Source: Conoideocrella luteorostrata
Lineage: Eukaryota > Ascomycota > Sordariomycetes > Hypocreales > Clavicipitaceae
Reading direction: 5' to 3'
Assembly: GCA_032433595.1 (NCBI GenBank)
Contig: JASWJB010000192.1
Location: forward strand, 20,277 to 84,276
DNA: 64,000 nt
A program made the translations under genes and the position numbers. Positions 50,316 to 61,459 of the stretch are shown piece after piece. Position 1 is the stretch's first letter; every line of letters begins with the position of its first letter. The notes under the pieces are model-generated. The model did no database searches. It worked only from the letters and a program-made list of their open reading frames with translations, and was not told the DNA's origin.

Positions 50316-52761
50316 ATGGTCCAAACTCGCACCCCAAGTCCCTCGGGCCACTGTACCGGGGGGGGAAAGAGTTTCTCAGCTGCCACCGAGTTCACGCGGA
50401 GAGGGCGGTGGGATTGGGAAAGGGGATTCCAAATTGACGGTGGTGGCTGTTGTTCAATGTGAAGGGATTGGAAATGAGGTTGACTTAGATGATGGATGGG
50501 TGGAGACAGCCGTGACGTGTGATGGGTCAAGTTGAAGTTGCGGTGGATATTGTGCATTCCAGTTTTGGGTTTTTTGTCTCAGCGGGGGAAAATGGGTCTT
50601 TGCTCTTTTTGCTTTTTCTTTGTATTAGTTAATGGACAGATGAACTAGGATTAAAGTTTTTTTTTTTCCCTCAGCTCCTTTCTTCTTTCGTTCATGAGTT
50701 GGTGGTCATGCGGTCATACTACGACATGCTGCCCCACAGTGTTGGTATCTAGCTATCCTTGTGTGCAACAGCATGAATAGGACGAATAAAATGTATCGGC
50801 CAATTGACCGGCTTTCGCATTGACAAAGTACAATAATACTCCGCAAACGTCAAGGGATTGCCATCTGCATAATGTGGGGCCGAAGTCTCGGCATCTGTCC
50901 CCGCAAGACACGTTGTGGGATTCCAACACGAGACCTGTTGTGCATTCGCGTTCATGAATATTACGTGTTTTTTGCGGTATACCTCTCAAATTGCGAGGCT
51001 GAGTACTCCATACTAGCTACGTAGTGAGCGATGTGCAGGAGTTGTGCTCAGGACGCAGCAAAGCCGTCGAGGTGCAACACCGTGGCCACTATGTGATACA
51101 AGCCACCACCCATTCGGCACGTAGCAGCTACCAAGTAACTCTCATTTGTTCAGCAAAATATGTATCATGACTTCTTTAGAGGTTTCTTTACAATGTTTTC
51201 GGTTCGTCATGGCCGCGACGTCTGTTCAAAATGCTCTGGTATGGCATCCCTCGCTTTGCTAATTAATTGCACTACATCCTCTGCAGCTATTCTATTGTAT
51301 TTCAAATGATCAATTCAGCAAGTAAACAAAGAACAAATAAACCTGCAGAGTACTCAGTACAAGGCGTCGCAATTGCCGATGCCGGCCTTCTCCGAGCCAG
51401 CCCTTGTCAATGTCTCTGTTCTCGTCCTTGCAAAGGAGCTTCAACCCCGATCGTCATGGAAAGTGGATCAGCCAGCGCCATATTCTTTGGAAGGGTCAAC
51501 CGGCGCGGCCCGCCATATTGACATGGACCATGTCGACGGGCTGACGTCAAACCCTGGCTTTAACACAGCGGATAAGTGAGCATATGTCGTGCGGAAGACA
51601 GATATACTGAAGTCGGTTGACTGTGGTGATGAGTATCGTCGGGGTCAGGGGATCACCAAGGAGCACATACAACAACAAGTTCTGAATCCTGTTTCGGGGG
51701 ACACAAATTTCTAGAGTCACCAGATTCGCTTTACAGATCGGTATTAACATGCGAGCCAATGTCGCCAACATCCGAGTTCTTCTCTTTGGAGTGCGGCACA
51801 CATTCACCCAGAATTTGGGGCGCAAAGATTCAATCTCAGCACTGGAGATGTTATAGATTTGGGGGTTTTTTTTTGTCCTTAATGGACACCGAGCTCATCC
51901 CGGACTGGTAAGTTGAGTGGACTCACGCACATGCATGCAGTGGCAACCTAAGCCTGATTATTATGGCATGGCGCTTTTGGCACCCATGATGGAACTCGCC
52001 AAACAGATCATGGTCTTCGTGTGCTTGTACTACGCTTTCGAGGCTTAATGGAGCGGGACGGACCTGCGGACGCTGCTCGCCCACTTGTTGAACGCAGTGC
52101 GCCCAGGCCTACATTTGATGATGGGTCGCAACTCACTCCAAAGCCAAAGGATACCGATAGTGTATTGATTGCTTTGAAGGTTTACACCAAACTAAAAGAG
52201 GAAAACGTTAGACTTGGATTGACTACAACGCAGAGAGAGCTGAAGATGAGCAAGGTCTTAGCGCACAGTGATGTGCAAACGAGTATTATAGCTGAATACT
52301 GCCTGACCACGGATAGACTTTTCAACTCTGCTTTTCTTCGCCGAATCCCTAGAACCGAAACTTGGATGAACATTGCCCGAAAATAAAAGAGCCTGCCATG
52401 TTTGACTCGCTCAGGTCCAAGTCATGGTCTGAGAGGGAGTTGACGCCGTTGATAACATCCCTTCTACACTGACCAAAGTCGTTCTCTTCCATTGTTATGG
52501 ACCCAAAGCCGCCTGGTTCGTATCCAGGTTATTGTTCAAGAGAGGCACATCCGCGAGCCAGGTACCCGAAAGTGAATTTTGGGATAACCACCGTTCGATA
52601 CTTATGACTTTATTAGGAATCAGAAGAACGCTTGACTTCTGATACACAGACTTAACAGCCTCCCAGGCTCGAAGGACGGTAGTGCTGGCTGCTCTGAATT
52701 ATACAGTGTTGAATGCACCTAAGTGGCAAAATGGCGCCGAACAGTTGTTGTTTATTAAGTC
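50316..52761. other. Accessory intergenic region
   Basis: No secure gene. Several short frames occur (for example 51373-51579 and 52021-52386, both plus). A TACTCAGTAC variant of the heptamer lies near 51353. T- and A-rich runs lie near 50658-50668 and 51868-51875. Confidence 0.45.
52021..52386 (+). CDS. Doubtful 121-codon open frame
   Basis: The C-terminal two thirds are charged and could form helices (VLIALKVYTKLKEENVRL, then TTTQRELKMSKVLAHSD). No homologous family is recognised. It sits in decayed sequence next to a pseudogene, so it may be a remnant of a longer gene. Confidence 0.2.
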   Translation: MLVLRFRGLMERDGPADAARPLVERSAPRPTFDDGSQLTPKPKDTDSVLIALKVYTKLKEENVRLGLTTTQRELKMSKVLAHSDVQTSIIAEYCLTTDRLFNSAFLRRIPRTETWMNIARK

Positions 52762-54476
52762 CTAGCCCCGTACGGTTATTTCTTTGTCTGGATACTTAAT
52801 GATGTAATCAAGAGTATGGACGTATGTGGGTAGTGGAAAGTAAAGCCGCAAGAACCAATGATATCCTCTAGTTGAAGGGGCCTTCAACATCATAGTATCG
52901 TTTTCGAGTATTCTGAATGCATCTTCCATGGCCTTTCCTGGCCCAGCATCAACCCGGTTCGACAAACACTGCAAGCCCCATTGATAATGCTCCAGCAGAC
53001 GACGCCTTACCAGCTGTGTTCAGGTATGCAAAACAGTCATAAACTGCAGCGAATTTTCCTCACGACAGAGCACTAGAGGCTTTTGCTCCATCATCATCGC
53101 AACTTAACTAGTGTCGCCGCTCTCCCCGTCGCTGGGGACTTTTGTGGTGAGTCCAGGACGAGAATTGATATAATCAACATGAGTTGCAGATCGGCGAACA
53201 TGGTCTCCCAATTCACTTCGCACAACGGCGACGATGCAATCCGAGACTTTGCTCGTAACAACAGGTGCTTCTTTCATGCCTTTCTGAAGCTCTGAGTCGC
53301 TCACATTTAACGGAGTCTCGCAATTCCATATGGGAACCTGCAGGAAGGAGTTGGAACTGGCAATATCGCTCATGCGGTTGTCAAACAACATCATGGACCA
53401 ACATAGCCTACGGCGCATCTCACCTTCAAACACAGTGCATTTAGAGTCAGTGGCTTCATCGTGAGTGCGTAGGTGCTGTGCGGTACGCATGGCACTCCCC
53501 AGCATCGAAGACAGTGATCGAGCATGAACCACGGCATATAAGGAGAGCTAGAATCTGTGAGAAAATGAACCAGCAGGAAGGAAATAACGCTGTGTTGACA
53601 AAACCAAAAACAGATGCAAGTCGGTCAGGCAATCAAGACTTTCGAACTGCAGAAATTTCGCATTCATTAATGCCTGTTGGCACCCAAAGCGAAACTGCTT
53701 CACCATGTCGGCACTGTAGAGGCCAAACATAGCATAGCATTCATCCGGCCGGAGACTCGTCACAGCCGTGCAATACAAGCTAAACATAGGTGCTCTAGAG
53801 CGGCATCAACGATCTGCCAGGCTGCTGATAGCTTCAACAATGCGGCTTTGAATACCAGGAGCATGTGTGACTTTCAGGAGCGGATTGATATTATCAAGAT
53901 ATACCTAACACAATCTGAAGATATGCGTCGGAGATGGATGTAACGACGAGATATCAACAGATATGTGACGCGCGCCGAACAGAATATTGTCCTCATGATC
54001 TATAGATGAATCCCAAGATTTGAGTAAATTCTCTCGGAACCGGCTGCTCAGAAAGCTGTCGTCCATTTGAAGAAGCCCACTTGATGTCAGTCTGTCACGT
54101 TCCAGATGTCATATCCGCCTTGCGGGGTTCACTCTACCGCTCTGTTCCTAGGGCTGCTACATCGTTGTCCAATTGTCAGCCATCTACCAGTTACCAAAGC
54201 GCAAGTACATATTGTCAATCATCCTCCCTGCACATATTACAACTTACTCCGAGTCTCTCGGAGACTCCGACTGATCGCCTTCCCATTCAATATTCCCCAA
54301 CAAGACCTTGGCCTAGGCGTCCGTACCTAGATGAAGAGGATCAGAGTGAACACCATGCTGCCTCGTCAGGTCTTCGTAGTTTCGTAGTCGTCTAAGAAGC
54401 TCCTTTTCTGGGAGTCTTCGACGTCGACGCCGCGGCTCTCTGTTGCTGACACACATGACGCTTGCGGCTTGATACC
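52762..54476 (-). pseudogene. Decayed fungal-specific (Zn2Cys6-type) transcription factor
   Basis: Pieces in the expected order on the minus strand resemble fungal-specific transcription-factor proteins. They are a basic linker (REPRRRRRRLPEKELLRRL, near 54390-54450), the start of the regulatory domain (YLDNINPLLKVTHAPGIQ, near 53875-53925), SLYCTAVTSLRPDECYAMFG, GEMRRRLCWSMMLFDNRMS (about 53360-53420), and the C-terminal part ending at 52762. The frame is broken by in-frame TGA (53806-53808), TAA (53104-53106) and TGA (53020-53022). The Zn2Cys6 cluster cannot be found. The TAA fits a CAA-to-TAA change and one TGA a CGA-to-TGA change, both C-to-T, as repeat-induced point mutation produces; this is inference. 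Coding similarity continues on both sides of the stops in the same frame, so decay is fairly recent. Confidence 0.75.
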
Positions 54477-54714
54477 CTACACAAAAGCTGACATCTAATC
54501 CATGACAGACCCAATACACCAGATTTGCCCAGGAGAAGCACAAGCACCTTGTATCTATATTGTATGTCTTTTTATGTCTTTGCCCTCCATGAATACGTAC
54601 GGAGCACACCCGATCAGTCGCATGGCAAAACGCCGCACTAGTCCGCAGGTCAACAGCTCAATCTCCAACAGAAAAGGCACTTTGCACCAAATCGCCGTCT
54701 AATTCCTAATCATG

Positions 54715-55179
54715 TCATTTTCTCTTCCTCGCAGCCGCTTCACCAGTCCCAAAGCCCACGCCCAGCACAAACGCCATTCTCACCACCGTAATAAACACAT
54801 ATGTACCCCCGCAACCCATATCATCTGAAGTCCACATCACCGGGCTCAGCCTCCCCTGTCTCTCCAACGCGAAATACACGCCGCTTAGTCCTGCAAAGTC
54901 CGACAGAAGCAGCGAGAACTGCATGACCTTCCACACAGATAGCTCCTGTGAATACCGCGGGATCAAGGCGGACATGACGGCCACCGCGAGTGCCAGACCA
55001 CCCGCCTGATGGAAGAGGAAGACGGTGTTTGGGTCGTACTTAGAAAGAGGGGCCATGGAGGACACGGCTTGGTCGGGGGCTAGGAAGTTGAGGTAGACGC
55101 CGTAAAGGGCGATGAGCGGATCCATGTATTTAAAAAAGAAGGGGTAGAAGGAGGGTACCGAGGCGATTGTGGCCGGCAT
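54715..55179 (-). CDS. Four-helix membrane protein, DUF7704-like
   Basis: Intronless 154-aa frame. Four hydrophobic segments can be read: around MDPLIALYGVYLNFLAP, GGLALAVAVMSALI, VMQFSLLLSDFAGLSGVYFAL and YVFITVVRMAFVLGVGFG. The C-terminus is short and basic (ARKRK). Length, segment spacing and the N-terminal FKYMDPLIAL pattern match fungal DUF7704 proteins, small membrane proteins of unknown biochemical role that often sit near secondary-metabolism genes; no such cluster is visible here. The start at 55179 is the first Met of the frame. Confidence 0.75.
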   Translation of the reverse strand: MPATIASVPSFYPFFFKYMDPLIALYGVYLNFLAPDQAVSSMAPLSKYDPNTVFLFHQAGGLALAVAVMSALIPRYSQELSVWKVMQFSLLLSDFAGLSGVYFALERQGRLSPVMWTSDDMGCGGTYVFITVVRMAFVLGVGFGTGEAAARKRK

Positions 55180-56031
55180 TTTGGTGGTTTAGTTGAAGTG
55201 GCTAGAACGTTGCCCGAATACGTGCATTGGCAGCTGCGGATATGATTGTGAATGCTAGTTGCGATCACGTAGCAAGTAAGCAGGACTTCCCAGGTTACGA
55301 CAGACGAGATGGATAGTTGTATCTTCTGCGCCTTACCATGGCGAGAAACTCTGTTTAAATACTAAAACAAATATGTGCTAACTACGGCGTAACTAACTAC
55401 ACACGGTATTCCTGCATTCTTGGCTTTCACTAGACCAAAAGCTAAAACGCAACAAGGCTCACAAGGTTCCTCTCGTTTTCGTCTCTAGCCCTACCGTGAG
55501 CGCAGTATGGAGTCCACTGGCATCCTGCGGCGTTCTCGTATCGAATTGGCCGAACCGATAATAGTTGAAGGATCCCGCGACAGGTCTAGGTCAAGGCAGA
55601 CGAGCTAAATCGTGAGCCGGAAAATTCACGACAACTGTGCCAAGCGACAAATATCGGACTTCGGACCTCATACGTACCGCGCCCGAATTCACTCAAAGTC
55701 AGGGACATTGTGACTCATTGACCCATGCACTTGCATCAACAAATGACCATTTCATTCATTCTTTAATTCACACTGAAAGAAAATGCTCGCTACCCTTCCT
55801 GCGCCATCGCTACCTAGTTATATTTTTTTATGACTGGTGCATGTTATCTAACATTCGCTCGTTTGCTGAACAATTCAGTCGTAACCGCACGGTGTTACCA
55901 TCAGATCCATCGTAAATATTGCATTGCAAATACACTGAGCGCGGGTGCGATGTATCCCATCTTATCTCACCGTCTCAAGTTTGTAAAACCCCATAAAGCT
56001 CCAGACCTTGCCGAGTGTAGGCTCACGTTTA
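55180..56031. other. Intergenic region
   Basis: About 850 bp between the promoter of the DUF7704-like gene and the 3' end of the minus-strand 495-aa gene. No features seen beyond AT-rich stretches. Confidence 0.55.
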
Positions 56032-57519
56032 CTACGGAAGCCTTTCGGCGCTCGTTCCTTTGAATTCCGTGTTCTTGAGTAGATCCCTAAGACTGCCCTC
56101 TGCACGGCCATTAGACTTGGCCGGGGCAGATGAAGACATCCATGGCAGCCAGCTGGTCAAGGTCGATATAATACTGACACTTGGAATGCCTTCTTGGATG
56201 GGCGACAACGCTCCTCGAGCGATGTTCCCAGCCGACTTGTCTGTCCGAGCTGCAGAGAAGGTCTTACCCTCCGACGCCTTTGGCTTTGTTGCGACGTTTT
56301 CCAATGCTGTCCTTGTTTCCAATTGACTGCTAGATGCCTGGGGTAATGCTGGATCGCTCACCAATGCCGTGGCAGATGTTCGAGGCGTCGAGTCTGCGGG
56401 CATGCCGCCTTGTCTCGAGCCGTCTATCAAAGCCAATGACGTGGATGGTCGTCTCGCTGGTATCCGTGACTGCTGCTCACGATTTTGTGAGTTTGACCCG
56501 TCCCTTTCACTCCAAGTAGACGCTATTGGAGATGAGTCGCTTGACGTTTTCCTCGCCGGCCGGCCGCGGATTTCGTCAGCAAGAGCGGACGCCGACTTTT
56601 TCAAGGATTTCTCCTCGTCCGACGACCGGCTTGAAGACATAATGGTCTCCAATGTTCCCATTGCTCTGCTGTTTCTCCTTCCAACCTGCCTCCGTCGTCT
56701 TGTCGCGGTTCTCATATCTTGTTCGTCGTCTGACGGCACTGCTTGCAGTGTCGGACCCTGGGGCTCTTGACTTTGTGTGGACGTAAGAAAGGAGGCCCCG
56801 GACCCGTGAGGGGCGTAGTGAACCTCGTATTGGTTACTTAATGAATATCTTGACCTGGCGCAAATCTCTGCTATCCTGTCCAAATCGGAGTTTATATCTT
56901 CACCAACTGCCTGTGTTTCCATGTTGGCTAGGAAGCTCTTGAAGCTAAACGCCTCCATAGGGGGTAGATGCGCGTCTTGCTGGGCCTCCCCTGAAGATAT
57001 CTTCCCGTTGTATGCCCTTGCCATTGTGCTCAACATTCCATTTCCAGTTGAAGATAGCTTATTAGCGAAGGGGAGGCTACGGGCCGCACCGATTACTGGT
57101 CCACTTGCTTCGGAACCGGCCCCACCACGACCAGATCGACGACGAGTGGACTTGTCGTGACGATTTGGAGTGGGAGAATAGTAGCTGCGCACGATAACAG
57201 GTTCAGAGTAGGTACTAGACTGGGCACCTGTTGATTTGGCGTATCTATGGCGGCTAGGGTAGTGGCTATTCAATTCGCGCAAAGCCGATGTTCGATGTTC
57301 GGCCGTGGTATCATCCACGGGGATGGCTCTCCCCTCAGCCGTTGAAGGTGCAACGCTCGTCGAAGTAGGATTGGACCGAAAGGGCCGCGTTATGGAGAAG
57401 GGGAGCGGATCGCGCCGATTGTCGTTGTTACGACGGGTTGATGAAGCAGCTGAGGTTGTCGGGCGGGAATGGAGCTGTTGTGTTTGGGGAAGGAAGGGTG
57501 GGCTGGTGGTCGATGGCAT
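56032..57519 (-). CDS. Ser/Arg-rich, mostly disordered protein of unknown function
   Basis: Intronless, 495 aa. Ser, Thr, Arg, Pro and Ala dominate, as in an intrinsically disordered protein. A more ordered patch near residues 190-230 (LPPMEAFSFKSFLANMETQ, then DRIAEICARSRYSLSNQYEVH) looks like the conserved core. A second hydrophobic patch near the C-terminus (SIISTLTSWLPWMS) is short. No catalytic motif or known domain is recognised. The long uninterrupted frame and the conserved-looking core support a real gene, and the antisense frames are fragmentary. The start at 57519 is the most upstream ATG in frame; the gene could have another 5' exon. Confidence 0.7.
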   Translation of the reverse strand: MPSTTSPPFLPQTQQLHSRPTTSAASSTRRNNDNRRDPLPFSITRPFRSNPTSTSVAPSTAEGRAIPVDDTTAEHRTSALRELNSHYPSRHRYAKSTGAQSSTYSEPVIVRSYYSPTPNRHDKSTRRRSGRGGAGSEASGPVIGAARSLPFANKLSSTGNGMLSTMARAYNGKISSGEAQQDAHLPPMEAFSFKSFLANMETQAVGEDINSDLDRIAEICARSRYSLSNQYEVHYAPHGSGASFLTSTQSQEPQGPTLQAVPSDDEQDMRTATRRRRQVGRRNSRAMGTLETIMSSSRSSDEEKSLKKSASALADEIRGRPARKTSSDSSPIASTWSERDGSNSQNREQQSRIPARRPSTSLALIDGSRQGGMPADSTPRTSATALVSDPALPQASSSQLETRTALENVATKPKASEGKTFSAARTDKSAGNIARGALSPIQEGIPSVSIISTLTSWLPWMSSSAPAKSNGRAEGSLRDLLKNTEFKGTSAERLP

Positions 57520-60269
57520 TGTGGGAAATAAGGGACGGCCACGAGAGATATTATAAGTCAGATTTCGAGAGTGTTGGGACGCTCTCCTGCGTCATCTGCC
57601 ACAGTATTGACCGTTCCGTGGCACATTCGAAGAAAAGGAGTCAGTCTATCGGAACAAAGTCTCGGGAACGAGGGGGCGATTGGCCTCGATCCGTCTCTCG
57701 TGCGGTACAGCGTACCCAGCCGCGTGGGACCAACGATGATGCTTGGCAAATCGATCAGACGTGCGCTCGGGGTATGGCTCGACGGGTTGTTCTTTTGCCA
57801 CGTCTCTTGCCGCTGAAACCCGTCGAGAAGAACGTAGACAGCTAAGTGCGCACGTGTATGAGATTACGTGGTTTATGTTTTCTACTTTTTTTATTCTTTG
57901 CGTCCGGATGTGTTGGCTTCGTCCACGTCGGTGTGCAGTGCAGCCGGTACCGAAAGTGGCTGTTGTGGTCTCTGATTCCCCGCCGAGGGATCCTTGCAGT
58001 TCTCCGTACTGAGTACGGAGTACTCAGTGCTCAGTGCTCAGTGCCAGACTAACTACTCCGTAGTTAAGTTAGTTTTCCTAGCGCCACCTGAACTGCACCG
58101 AGACAACTTGATGGCCGGACTGCTAGTTCGAATTGAGTCTGCAGGTATGAAGAAGCATTTATCTTGACACTCGACTGAGAGGCGAGGCTCAAATAGATCG
58201 AGCGCAATCAGGCGAAGATGCTTACCAAACAGTGGAGAACGTCTAGGTAGAAGAAGCCAAGAGGGGACATCACGAGCTACATTAACAGCCGGCAAAGTGT
58301 GGTGGAGCGTGCGTCTAACGAATGCCGACCCGTCGTCTAAACTGCGATTGGACAGACACAAACGATGGATTCTTGCCCGTCCTATTGGGCTGCACATTGG
58401 TTCACTAATGGCAGGTCAGAGAAAGGCATCAACCGGCGCTTTACGTCCTGTGCTGCAGATGCAAGAGGGGGGAGTGTCGTAGCAGGCATTTAACGGTTCA
58501 AGCTGTATAAAAGCATATCCATTTCCGCCACGACGCCTTCATCCCGAGGAGACAAGTTTCCATCATTCCTGAGGAAAAGTAGTTAATTAACTAAGCGGTG
58601 GCCCAAGAAGGCGCATCCTGCTGCGTTGTCCTTGCATCTCATCCGCCCAATTGGCTGCTAGTATCCGGAACCAACATGCGCGGGGCTGCCTTTCATCGAC
58701 GTGGACACGCTCTCGACGCTCTGTTTCTGAATTGCTCCCACATGAGCATTGGCTAGGCTGGTTTGAAGTGTCTAGTGACTGGACAATGGCAATTTATCTC
58801 GCATTTAGAAAGCGTTGGGTTGGGAGGGTTGACCCGTTTGGGTCTGGTTTCGAGCGTCGAGGGCCTCGTACAGGGTGTATTGTGTCTCGCCCGTCAATTT
58901 GGTTCTGAATTTGTCGTGGCATCTGGCCATTCAGCCGCCAATCGCTGCTATTCAAACATGTGCCTCGTCATTGGACCAGGCGCCTATTTCCAATTCTAGA
59001 CTTGACTCTTGGCGGGTCTAGAAACAAGAGACACCTGGGGAGTGACTCAATGTCTCGGCATTGGCCTTTGAGCTATCTTTGTCGGGAACATCTTTTCCTG
59101 GCAGCCCTGGTAGTGGCGTAGGCAAGTTGAGACACAAAAAGCTGAGACAATCAACTGGCTTCACTATCAATAACTATTAATCCATTCACATGTTTTGAAT
59201 ACATACTAGCACATGAACGTGCAGGATCACCTAATACAAAATAAAAAAAAGTACTCATTATCTACTTTTGCCATAGAAAATGTTTGCTTTTGTAGTGTGT
59301 ATTAGGCAGTCCGCGTGCTTAACGCGACGACCAACATCTACAAGTATCTGCTCGTCAAATAAAATACAAAAAGCAAAGATCACTTCCGAAAAAAAAAAAA
59401 AATCACTCAAAGGTAAATTGGAGCGGCAGAGGTAGTCAGGAAAACAACCACCACCGGTCACATGGCGCAACAGTCTCCTTATCCTCCTCGCTTGCGACAC
59501 TGGCCTTATACTTTCCAATTTCGAGGGGGAATTGGTCCACGATCTTGTTAATTATTTTTTTTTAAAAAACCAATACACTGCTAATGTTCCGGTTCCTGGG
59601 AAGTACTATACATTTTGCTACTTCCTTTTATTATTATTATTTCGTTATTGCTGCTCTTGCGCTTTACAACTACTAACTACTGCTTTTATTACTAGCTTTT
59701 TTAATTTAATTTAATTTATTACATTATTTGTAGGTAGTTATGATGTTGCTATTTACGTTAAAAAGAAAGAAAGTATCTTCCACAGCAAAGGTAGGCGAGA
59801 AAATATCTTTTATATTTTAGTTTTTCGCACCTGAGAAACCGGGATTGCGGTACTCCTGCGTGAAGTTAATTACCCCTAAGAGAAGCAGGATACACAGCTC
59901 GCACAACAAAGCATATTAGAAAACACTACGCTATTTGGGCAAGTCATTTTATACACAAGATGTTGGTAATCGATGACTGTATGAATATAGCAACCCAAGC
60001 TTTTGAACTTCATTAGAATTTACTAGATTGAATTGTACGATATGCAAGGACTCCAGTTAAATATCCGGTAGCATACCTCGGACTAGAGGGTACGTTGAAA
60101 GTAATGCACAAGCATCAATACTCAAACTAATCCTGAGCCTAGTATTTAGACGCCAGTTGCGATCTGGGTATCAGAATACTCCAGAACTCAATCCACATGG
60201 TTCAGTCATTCCCCTGCAACGGACTTTCCTTGAAATATTTTGCGGCATATTTCATATGACCATGATGAC
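57520..60269. other. Gene-poor region with composite repeat
   Basis: About 2.75 kb without a supported gene. It contains the composite heptamer block at 58001-58065, a TATAAAAG at 58506-58513 with no convincing gene after it, and an AT-rich stretch around 59540-59750 with TTTAA repeats (59700-59718). Confidence 0.5.
58001..58065. repeat. Composite repeat: TACTCCG palindromes plus (CAGTGCT)n
   Basis: Inverted and direct TACTCCG units (CTCCGTACTGAGTACGGAGTACTC) are followed directly by CAGTGCT repeated about three times (58025-58045), then another ACTCCGTAGT copy. Two different heptamers are stacked head to tail. Confidence 0.75.
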
Positions 60270-60664
60270 TTAACGAGTCGACTGAGCAATGGTGCCGTAG
60301 CCTTGACCACCAGTCTGCACATTGTCAGAGTAGACACCAGGCGCCCGGCTCGTAGGGAGCAGTCCCTGATGCGATTGTTCGCGGCGATCGTAGTAGATGT
60401 ACTCAACATAGAAGGCGTGGATATGACCCGGAATATAGCCCAGGATGGTCAAGCAGATGTTGATGAACAGGTCTATTCCCCGTTATTAAAATGGCCAATA
60501 GTTCATGAAACGGTAACACTTACCCATTCCACATCCTGCAACTGCCCAGACACCTAGAGGTGGAACTAAACGTTCAAGTCAGTACCGAGACTCATCTGAG
60601 ATTCGAATTGTGGCATACAAAGGATGGTAATTAAGACAATCAAGATGGCAGATGCAACACCCAT
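60270..60664 (-). CDS. Pmp3-family plasma-membrane proteolipid
   Basis: Three exons, 60664-60619, 60565-60524 and 60472-60270, join to 96 aa. The family motif is complete: MGVASAILIVLITIL, then PPLGVWAVAGCGMDLFINI, then CLTILGYIPGHIHAFYVEY. There are two transmembrane helices. The C-terminal tail is longer than in yeast Pmp3 (55 aa) and ends in Gly/Gln/Ser-rich sequence, as in the longer paralogues of filamentous fungi. Pmp3 proteins sit in the plasma membrane and influence membrane potential and salt tolerance. Introns are short (GTATGC and GTAAGT donors) and split the helices, as usual for this family. Confidence 0.92.
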
Positions 60665-61207
60665 GCTGACAGTCAGGAGCAATACCCCAGGGGAAAATGA
60701 GTTGAAAAGGTTGGCGAAAGCGGGGGTTTGAAGCCTGTGATAATCGGCGAGTCTCAAACGGAAATCCAAATAAAGCTCGTCGAGGCGGGCGAGTCACAAG
60801 TAGCAGATGAGATCGCTGACTGGCTTTTTGAATGAGTCTACGTTGGACGAGTTGTTGGAGGAAGCAAGGTAGTTTAGTCGAGAACTGTGATGGTGTTACG
60901 GACTACGTCTGCTTCATGACGGATCATGCAATAATAGTGGGGGGAAGGTAGCTGTTGGAAAACAATATATGACGTAAGTCCAAAGGCACGTGCACCAAAT
61001 TGGAAGCTCTGCGATGGGTGGTGGGGTGAGCGACTGATTATTAGCGTCAACGGTATGAAAGTGAAACATGAAATCGAAATTTACAATGTGCATATAGCTG
61101 CAATGGAGCTAGTTCCGGGGATGAGATAAATCATTTCCTACAAGACATTCTCCATTTCGCCTTCATTATTATTCAGTGAACTTGAAACCAGCCAGAGACA
61201 CAGACAA
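60665..61207. other. Promoter-side region of the Pmp3 gene
   Basis: About 540 bp with no open frame of note. It probably carries the Pmp3 promoter; no clear TATA box can be picked. Confidence 0.5.
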
Positions 61208-61459
61208 TCAAATTTCCAGCTCTGCGAAGGCATCAAGATCGTCATCTACGGCGGCACGGGCAACATCTTCACAAGTCTTTTGATAGTTTTAGGTGACTCT
61301 CTCGGGTTTTTGCCATACAAGAAACAATGATGACGGGTGAATCTTTAGAATCAGCCATGATGTGTGCAGGATTTGAGACCATTCTACACCATGCTCACAG
61401 AGTGCAGGCGTCGAACTGCGCCACGCAGGGACTCGTTTCAGTTCTTGATAAGAATCCCG
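61208..61459 (-). CDS. Possible C-terminal exons of an unrecognised gene
   Basis: Two pieces, 61459-61319 and 61276-61208, join in frame through a 42-bp intron (GTATGG donor, AAAG acceptor). The result reads RDSYQELKRVPAWRSS, then ALCEHGVEWSQIL, then TCEDVARAAVDDDLDAFAEL and a stop two residues later. The acidic, Ala-rich ending looks protein-like. No upstream exon could be joined: the minus-strand frame at 61642-61995 was examined without a consistent link. It may be a partial gene, a remnant or chance. Confidence 0.25.

Noticed and set aside
58506..58513. TATAAAAG as a promoter
   Set aside because: No credible gene follows within 1 kb on the plus strand.
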